Of a stretch of DNA of 32,331 nucleotides, positions 26,401 to 32,331 are shown piece by piece (the stretch's first letter is position 1; each line of letters starts with the position of its first letter). A model generated the notes under the pieces. The model was not told the DNA's origin and ran no database searches. It worked only from the letters and a program-made list of their open reading frames with translations. The stretch spans positions 1-32,331 of the forward strand of contig JAANWX010000032.1 of the NCBI GenBank assembly GCA_018263575.1, in the 5' to 3' direction. The position numbers were made by a program, and so were the translations under genes. This stretch comes from Chloroflexota bacterium (GTDB lineage Bacteria > Chloroflexota > Anaerolineae > Anaerolineales > UBA11858).

Positions 26401-26415
26401 TATTATACAACAAAA

Positions 26416-27105
26416 TTACAGCAATACTTCAGAAATGGGGTATTCTCCTGTTTTTGAGGCAGCCATGCCGGTGATTCTTTTGGAAGTAGCGGTGCTGTAT
26501 CGCAAAATATGCCTCATAAGGTCTTCCTCAGTCATGCCCTGGGGATAAACAGCGTTAACGTGGACGTTGCCTGATTCAAGCTCGTGAGCGGATTCATGCG
26601 TCAGCCGCAACAGGGCGGAAGCGCTGACCGTCAGCGCGGGGTTCCCCGTCCCGGGGATGATGTTGACCACCGCCCCGCCGCGAGGCTCCTCCCCCCCACC
26701 AGCAGCCCCTTCCCCAGCCACACGGCCAAAGGCTTGGAGGGCGTAAAACACGCCGGAAAGGTTGACATCCAGGGAACGCTGCCAATCCCACTCATCCAGG
26801 GCCAGAATTCCACCTTTGGGGTTGACATAGCCCGCGTTTATTAAAACGTCAATGTGCCCCCAATCCTCCAGCACTTCTTCCACAACTCCCTGCACGATGC
26901 GTTTTTTGGCCATATCGCTGGCATAGGTGCAGCACTCTCCTCCCGAGGCGTGGATGGCTTCTTCCACCTCCGCCAATAGCAGGGGAGAAATGTCAACGGC
27001 GGCTATACTCGCTCCCTCAGCGGCCAAAGCTTCGGCCAGCGTTCTTCCCACGCCGCGCCCGGCGCCGGTGATGAGGATGATTTGATCCGTAAGTGCTTGT
27101 GTCAT
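26416..27105 (-). CDS. Short-chain dehydrogenase/reductase (SDR)
   Basis: QIILITGAGRGVGRTLAEALAAEGASIAAVDIS, DVLINAGYVNPKGG, SLDVNLSGVFY; catalytic Tyr context is atypical. Confidence 0.85.
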   Translation of the reverse strand: MTQALTDQIILITGAGRGVGRTLAEALAAEGASIAAVDISPLLLAEVEEAIHASGGECCTYASDMAKKRIVQGVVEEVLEDWGHIDVLINAGYVNPKGGILALDEWDWQRSLDVNLSGVFYALQAFGRVAGEGAAGGGEEPRGGAVVNIIPGTGNPALTVSASALLRLTHESAHELESGNVHVNAVYPQGMTEEDLMRHILRYSTATSKRITGMAASKTGEYPISEVLL

Positions 27106-27448
27106 GGGATGCTCCTGTTTTGGGAGACCTGCGGATGTTTTCTAGCTCGTCTTCCTTATGTTCGGCGATGAGGATCGTGGCCCGGCCTTGGGTCATGTCG
27201 TGGATGAGCTGCCCGGCTTTTTCCCCGTGAGGGGAGGTCATCCCCCGCAGCAAGGCGTCCTTATCTGGGAAGTAGAATTCGTAAACACGCCTGATGATCT
27301 CCCGCCCATGAACCAGCTCTCGGGCGTGGGTGGCGGATTCCCGAATCAAGCCCGGCATCTGCTCGACGTAATGCAAAAATTCTGGCCAAGCCTCATCAAG
27401 TGCGCTTTCATCAACGTGTGGGGGGATCAGGATCATGAGTTTGTACAT
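27017..27448 (-). CDS. EthD-like small protein
   Basis: MYKLMILIPPHVDESALDEAWPEFLHYVEQMPGLIRESATHARELVHGREIIRRVYEFYFPDKDALLRGMTSPHGEKAGQLIHDMTQGRATILIAEH; overlaps the SDR start by 89 nt in another frame. Confidence 0.6.
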   Translation of the reverse strand: MYKLMILIPPHVDESALDEAWPEFLHYVEQMPGLIRESATHARELVHGREIIRRVYEFYFPDKDALLRGMTSPHGEKAGQLIHDMTQGRATILIAEHKEDELENIRRSPKTGASHDTSTYGSNHPHHRRRARRGKNAGRSFGR

Positions 27449-27489
27449 GCTTATATTATACTCGCTTTGGTATGTTTTAAAAAACGCGC

Positions 27490-27537
27490 GTGGGGAAACC
27501 TGGATAATGTCATATGACACTATCCAGGTTTCCCCAC
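27490..27537. repeat. Long near-perfect palindrome with AAACCTGG/CCAGGTTT core
   Basis: GTGGGGAAACCTGGATA-a-TGTCATATGACA-c-TATCCAGGTTTCCCCAC. Confidence 0.85.
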
Positions 27538-27631
27538 TCTTCACAATTCGCACCATTTACTGATAACCTATTTATGGTATTATACACGCATACAATAAGA
27601 AATAAGTTTAGAAGAAAAAGATAATCAAATT

Positions 27632-28000
27632 ATGAGTGACAAAATTACTATCATCGAAGGCCCTACCCCCGTATTTCAAGAAGTCGACGGTCTCTGGAGC
27701 TACAGCCTCATAGAAAGCCATCTCCAACACGACACGCTTTTCACTGAGTTACGAGCTTTTAACGGAAATTCCTTGGTGGAGCGGTGCCGCCAAGCGTGGC
27801 GCGGACAAGAACCTATCTATCTCGAATTCCGCACCAAAGATGGGTTACCGGATCAATTGCCCATTGTCGCCGCCCACAACAAGAAAATCGAGGAGGGCGA
27901 CGTACTTCAACTTTGGCTCCGCCTGGAGCGGAAGGACACCGAAATAGAGATAAAGTTCATTGATGACTATGAAGACGATGATCCGGATATGCTTTTTTAA
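27632..28000 (+). CDS. Hypothetical protein, acidic, 122 aa
   Basis: Complete ORF with its own promoter-like AT-rich upstream and a terminator downstream. Confidence 0.65.
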   Translation: MSDKITIIEGPTPVFQEVDGLWSYSLIESHLQHDTLFTELRAFNGNSLVERCRQAWRGQEPIYLEFRTKDGLPDQLPIVAAHNKKIEEGDVLQLWLRLERKDTEIEIKFIDDYEDDDPDMLF

Positions 28001-28017
28001 ATTGCTTCTTCCTACCC

Positions 28018-28056
28018 CAAAACTCTCAGGCCTAAACCTGGGAGTTTGTCTTTTTA
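28018..28056 (+). terminator. Rho-independent terminator
   Basis: AAACTCTCAGG-cctaaa-CCTGGGAGTTT then gtcTTTTT. Confidence 0.75.
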
Positions 28057-28062
28057 ACCACC

Positions 28063-28323
28063 TTATAAATCCTCAAAATCCCCCTCGATGATCTCATCCT
28101 GCACTTTTTGAGCCTCTTTATACTCGTCAAGGATCTCCTGGGGAACGAGGGCTATGAAAATCCCCATCGCCAAAGCGATGATACCAGCATCATTAATGGG
28201 TCCGGGGAAGAAATCCGGGAAAATGATCAGGTAAATTAAAGAAAGAATGGGCAGGAGTTTAATCAGCGGATGTATCCGGTCATCTTTCATCAAGCGAATG
28301 AACAAGCTAAGTTGCTTAATCAT
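28063..28323 (-). CDS. DUF1232/YkvA-like small membrane protein
   Basis: DDRIHPLIKLLPILSLIYLIIFPDFFPGPINDAGIIALAMGIFIALVP. Confidence 0.75.
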   Translation of the reverse strand: MIKQLSLFIRLMKDDRIHPLIKLLPILSLIYLIIFPDFFPGPINDAGIIALAMGIFIALVPQEILDEYKEAQKVQDEIIEGDFEDL

Positions 28324-28419
28324 AAGACCTCACTTTTAGGGCATACATTTAATTTAAGGTGAATTATACTACTTTGGACAACACAACTCATTAAAATTTT
28401 GTATAATTAGGACATACAC

Positions 28420-29106
28420 ATGAATGATACTATTCAAGGATTGATTTTCGACTTCGATGGTTTGATTCTAGAAACCGAAGGCCCCATCTTCCAGGCTGTA
28501 CAGGAGGTTTACCAATCTTTTGGACAGGATTTAAGTTTAAGCACCTGGGGAGATGTTATCGGTCTCTCTCCCGCTGAACATGATCCCATAGCAGATTTAG
28601 AAGCCCTGGTCGGTAAGCGCTTGGACCGGGAGCGTCTAGAAGCCCATCTCAGCGACCGAGAACATGAACTAATTTTAGCACAAGAAGTTCTCCCAGGCAT
28701 TGAGGATACGATTAAGGAGGCCAAGGAGAAGAGACTCAAATTAGCAATCGCTTCCAGTTCCTCACATAAATGGGTGCAGGGACATTTGGAACGTCTAAAT
28801 TTATTGCCGCACTTTGATGTTATATGCTGCTCAGATGATGTAGAAAGAGCAAAACCTGACCCAGCTCTCTATCAGCTCGCTCTGGAAAAACTAGACTTAG
28901 ACCCTTCACAGGCCATCGTATTCGAAGACTCGCCCAATGGTGTTTTGGCCGCTAATCGAGCTGGTCTTTTTTCAGTGGTCATACCCACAGCATTGACTAA
29001 GCAACTCTCCCTGGATCACGCTGATATGCAGCTCGATTCTCTGGCTGGAGTATCACTCAATGAAATACTTGAGAGAATACAAGTTGACTCTCTATCAGGA
29101 GGTTAA
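28420..29106 (+). CDS. HAD-superfamily hydrolase (beta-phosphoglucomutase-like)
   Basis: LIFDFDGLILETEGPIFQA, LAIASSSSHKWVQGHLERL, CCSDDVERAKPDPALYQLAL, VFEDSPNGVLAANRAGL. Confidence 0.9.
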   Translation: MNDTIQGLIFDFDGLILETEGPIFQAVQEVYQSFGQDLSLSTWGDVIGLSPAEHDPIADLEALVGKRLDRERLEAHLSDREHELILAQEVLPGIEDTIKEAKEKRLKLAIASSSSHKWVQGHLERLNLLPHFDVICCSDDVERAKPDPALYQLALEKLDLDPSQAIVFEDSPNGVLAANRAGLFSVVIPTALTKQLSLDHADMQLDSLAGVSLNEILERIQVDSLSGG

Positions 29107-29107
29107 G

Positions 29108-30211
29108 ATGAACACTGTTTTGAAAGTAATTGCCAAAATTATTGCCTTTCTTGTTGCCTTCTTGCTCGTGGTGGCTCTCCCCTTGTCAATTATTTCCTAC
29201 AATGTGGGGCGGGTCGTCTTCGACCCCCCCCTTGTTAAGCAGGTCGTCACCGATCTCGTTACCGAATCTGACCTGATTCCCGTAGCCTTGGAGTGGTTCT
29301 CTGAGCGCAGGGCAGAGGAGCGCTACGCAGAAGGAGAGGCCCAAGCCTGGCAGGATGAACCCGACATCGTCCAATTAATGTCCAAGTTGGATTCCGAAGA
29401 TTGGGGCGAAGTGCGCCAAGAAATCCTTCCAGACTCTATTCTATCCGGGTGGGTGTCAGTAAGCGTGGATGGTACTTACGAGTGGATCGACAATGAAGAC
29501 CGAGTACCTCAAATCACCTGGAGCATGGCTCCCTTTATCGAGCGCGCGGATGGCGACCATGGAAGAAAAGCAATTCTCATCGCCTACCGAGAACTTGACC
29601 CCTGCACTGAAGAAGAAATTGAAGATTTTCAATCACGTTTGGATGCTGCCCCAAAGGGAACTGAAGTGCTCTACAACCTTTGCCAATTCCCCGACCCATG
29701 GTATGAGGACCAAATTAGCGATTATATTGAATCCTTACGGAATTTGGTAAAAAACGTCCCCCCTGAATTTGCATTAACCGGCGAGCTAGCCCAAACAGAA
29801 GATACCGAAGGTGTAGGCCCCTCGGCCATCAAAAACCAGTTGCGAACCATCAGGCTGCTCATGAATCTGGCTCCTCTGATTCCCCTGGTATTGCTGCTCC
29901 TGATCTTGTTATTTACTGTCCGTTCCCTGAAAGGGCTGGGGATGTGGTGGGGTATTCCTATCACCCTGGGTAGTTTAATAACATTTATCATCGCCCTCTT
30001 ATACAGGCCTTTACTGACCGCTGCCCTGGCTTCCGGTCCTATGAGCGAGGTGCCAAGTATAATCCACGCCTCTGCCCAGAGAGGAATACTGCATCTCATG
30101 GCCGTCATCTTCCAACCCATGCGAGGACAGGCCCTGGTGGCGCTCTTATTAGGCATAGCACTACTCATTGTCATGATTGTTGCTAAATCTGAAAGAGCGG
30201 CAAACCAATAA
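29108..30211 (+). CDS. Hypothetical membrane protein (several TM segments, large extracytoplasmic loop)
   Basis: GGAGG SD and ATG at 29108; N-terminal TM, loop, then TM segments LIPLVLLLLILLFTV, IPITLGSLITFIIALLY, ALVALLLGIALLIVMIV. Confidence 0.75.
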   Translation: MNTVLKVIAKIIAFLVAFLLVVALPLSIISYNVGRVVFDPPLVKQVVTDLVTESDLIPVALEWFSERRAEERYAEGEAQAWQDEPDIVQLMSKLDSEDWGEVRQEILPDSILSGWVSVSVDGTYEWIDNEDRVPQITWSMAPFIERADGDHGRKAILIAYRELDPCTEEEIEDFQSRLDAAPKGTEVLYNLCQFPDPWYEDQISDYIESLRNLVKNVPPEFALTGELAQTEDTEGVGPSAIKNQLRTIRLLMNLAPLIPLVLLLLILLFTVRSLKGLGMWWGIPITLGSLITFIIALLYRPLLTAALASGPMSEVPSIIHASAQRGILHLMAVIFQPMRGQALVALLLGIALLIVMIVAKSERAANQ

Positions 30212-30293
30212 AGCAGATGGCGGCATGGCTCATGTAAGCTGCTCCCATAACAATCCTGCTCATCTTAAAGAACCTGTAAAAAGGAGGAGAAGG

Positions 30294-32297
30294 ATGAAAA
30301 AACACTATATTTTCACGCAAACCTTGTTTCAGGTATTAGTTTTGTTTTCATTGTCTATGGGAGTAGGCTTCCTATTGAGTGGTTGTGGTATTCTTCCAAG
30401 TGAACAAGGTATCTTGGATGTTTTCAATGAAACTACCAAGCCCCCTACATTCACACCTCTTCCGCCAACCTCTACCCCCCAAGACACGCCAACGGCAGTC
30501 CCACTTCCCTTTCAACCAAAGAATGTTCTAGAACCTTCAGTCAGTATCCACGAACATTTCGATAAAGTACAAAGCGTAGCTTTTTCACCCGATGGGCAAC
30601 TCCTAGCCTCGTCCAGCAGCGACTCGGTAGTAATGCTTGTAGATTCTGTAAGCGGTAAGTGGGTTCGGAATTTTTCTGGGCATGCTGGCTGGGCGAATAG
30701 TATTTCCTTTTCACCGAATGGAGAACTCTTGGCCTCTGGCCATGGGGATAACTCAGTCATCGTATGGGATGTCGGCAGCGGGGAAAAGCTAGAAACCTTC
30801 ACAGGACATACTAACTGGGTGAACAGTGTGGTTTTCTCGCCGGATGGATCTCTGCTTGCCTCTGGCAGCAGTGACAATACCATTAAAATTTGGGAGCTCA
30901 GCACTGGATTATTGTTGGATACTTTTACTGGACATACGGGCCGTGTCAACAGTATAGCATTCTCTCCAGATGGAAAGATCCTTGCTTCTGCGAGCGGAGA
31001 TGAAACGGTCAAGCTTTGGGACATGGATACAAGGCAGGAAATGGCCACAATCGAGGGCTTCCTAAGTGGAGCATGGCAAGTGATATTTTCCCCACATACT
31101 GGATTATTAGCCTCAGTTAGTGCCAGACAAGTCAAACTGTTGGACCCCACGACAGGGCAAGAAGTCTACACGCTCGATCAATTCGATAGTTGGGTAAACC
31201 AGATAGCCTTCTCTCCTGATGGATACATCATTGCCTCAGCAAATAAGGATGGAAGCGTGGGATTATGGGAGGCTGGTAATGGACAAAAATTATCTACGCT
31301 CCAAGGCCATTCTGAAGCAATTAACAGCGTGGCATTCTCCCCAGATGGACGATCAGTCGCTGCTGGGAGCGATGACGGGACCGTTAACGTTTGGGCCATC
31401 ACTGGCAATCCACTGCTGGCCACTCTCGATGGCCATACCCAATGGGTGAACAGTGTGGCCTTTTCACCCGATGGAAAGTATTTAGCTTCGGGAAGTGCCG
31501 ATCAGACCGTGAAAATCTGGGATGCTCGAAACTACACAATGGCACACAATCTCACAGGACATACGGAGAGCGTCAACAGCGTGGCTTTTTCACCCGATGG
31601 CAGCATTTTAGCATCCGCTGGCAGCGATCAACTTATTAAACTTTGGGATACCGCCAACTTCGAGGAGTTAAACACCCTGACCGGGCACGGTTATGCGATC
31701 AGGAGTGTTGCCTTTTCTTCCGATGGGAATACGCTGGCCTCTGCCAGTGGAGATGCAACCGTTAGGCTTTGGGATGTAACGACAGGGGAAGAAATATATA
31801 ATCTTGGGAGACAGATTGCAGGGGTTTGGAGCGTGGTATTCTCTCCGGATGGGAAGCGTTTAGCTTTTAGCAGCCTTGGAAGAATTGTCATGTGGAGCAT
31901 ACCCGAACAACAAGAGCTATTCAACATCCAAGCCCATGGTGACTGGGTGACCCAAGTGGCCTTCTCGCCCGATGGCAATTTGTTGGCGTCTGCAAGCCGG
32001 GATGGGATGGTAAAGATATGGGATGTCAATACCGGCCAGGAAATTTTTACCCTTCGAGGGCGATCAGATTGGGTGAATTGTGTCATCTTTTCGCCTGAGG
32101 AGGAAATTGTCGTCTCCGGAAGCAGTAATTATCGAGTCAACATGTGGCAGTTCACCGAGGAAGATGTATCGCTTGTCCTGGGAGGACACGCGGATTGGGT
32201 CAATGGCCTCGCTTTCTCTCCCAATGGCCAAGTGCTGGCTTCGGCAAGCAATGACAAAACCGTCAAGCTCTGGGATCTGACCCTCGCCTTCCCATAA
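30294..32297 (+). CDS. WD40-repeat lipoprotein, 14 repeats
   Basis: Signal peptide with LSGC lipobox, Pro/Thr linker, then 14 GH-x-VxSVAFSPDG-xxLASAS-DxxVKLWD repeats; AAGGAGGAGAAGG SD. Confidence 0.93.
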   Translation: MKKHYIFTQTLFQVLVLFSLSMGVGFLLSGCGILPSEQGILDVFNETTKPPTFTPLPPTSTPQDTPTAVPLPFQPKNVLEPSVSIHEHFDKVQSVAFSPDGQLLASSSSDSVVMLVDSVSGKWVRNFSGHAGWANSISFSPNGELLASGHGDNSVIVWDVGSGEKLETFTGHTNWVNSVVFSPDGSLLASGSSDNTIKIWELSTGLLLDTFTGHTGRVNSIAFSPDGKILASASGDETVKLWDMDTRQEMATIEGFLSGAWQVIFSPHTGLLASVSARQVKLLDPTTGQEVYTLDQFDSWVNQIAFSPDGYIIASANKDGSVGLWEAGNGQKLSTLQGHSEAINSVAFSPDGRSVAAGSDDGTVNVWAITGNPLLATLDGHTQWVNSVAFSPDGKYLASGSADQTVKIWDARNYTMAHNLTGHTESVNSVAFSPDGSILASAGSDQLIKLWDTANFEELNTLTGHGYAIRSVAFSSDGNTLASASGDATVRLWDVTTGEEIYNLGRQIAGVWSVVFSPDGKRLAFSSLGRIVMWSIPEQQELFNIQAHGDWVTQVAFSPDGNLLASASRDGMVKIWDVNTGQEIFTLRGRSDWVNCVIFSPEEEIVVSGSSNYRVNMWQFTEEDVSLVLGGHADWVNGLAFSPNGQVLASASNDKTVKLWDLTLAFP

Positions 32298-32331
32298 GCT
32301 TCAGCCCCCTTAGGAAATCGCTTAAAAACAG

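Noticed and set aside
30512-32086. Antisense ORFs opposite the WD40 gene
   Set aside because: Repetitive shadow ORFs caused by the WD40 codon pattern; no start signals or family features.
1-32331. tRNA or rRNA genes
   Set aside because: No cloverleaf/T-loop (GGTTCRANNCC) with matching acceptor stem or rRNA core noticed by eye; a tRNAscan-SE/Infernal run would be needed to exclude them.

Overview
This window looks like a bacterial chromosome segment, possibly Chloroflexi/Anaerolineae-like; that lineage is a guess from protein character only. Its core is a one-carbon/formate cluster: panB, folD, fhs, fdhD, nuoE-like, nuoF-like, and a formate dehydrogenase split in the ORF track by an in-frame TGA. 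That TGA reads as selenocysteine (ARL-U-HSPTVAGL) and is followed 11 nt later by a SECIS-like hairpin. Downstream lie three toxin-antitoxin loci, two visibly decayed, around an SLC13-type transporter and a Usp gene. Next come pdxST, a GNAT-like gene, an R3H/AAA ATPase, tmk, an unusual IS630-HTH::AAC(3) fusion, enoyl-CoA hydratase, SDR/EthD genes, small hypotheticals, and a 14-repeat WD40 lipoprotein. The least explained signal is a set of at least six unrelated, degenerate 7-10 nt tandem 'word' repeats in intergenic spaces, several directly abutting or containing start/stop codons. There are also several long palindrome families, one sharing a CCAGGTTT/AAACCTGG core and one that appears to have supplied the C-terminus of tmk. 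All calls are from reading the sequence; no database searches were run.
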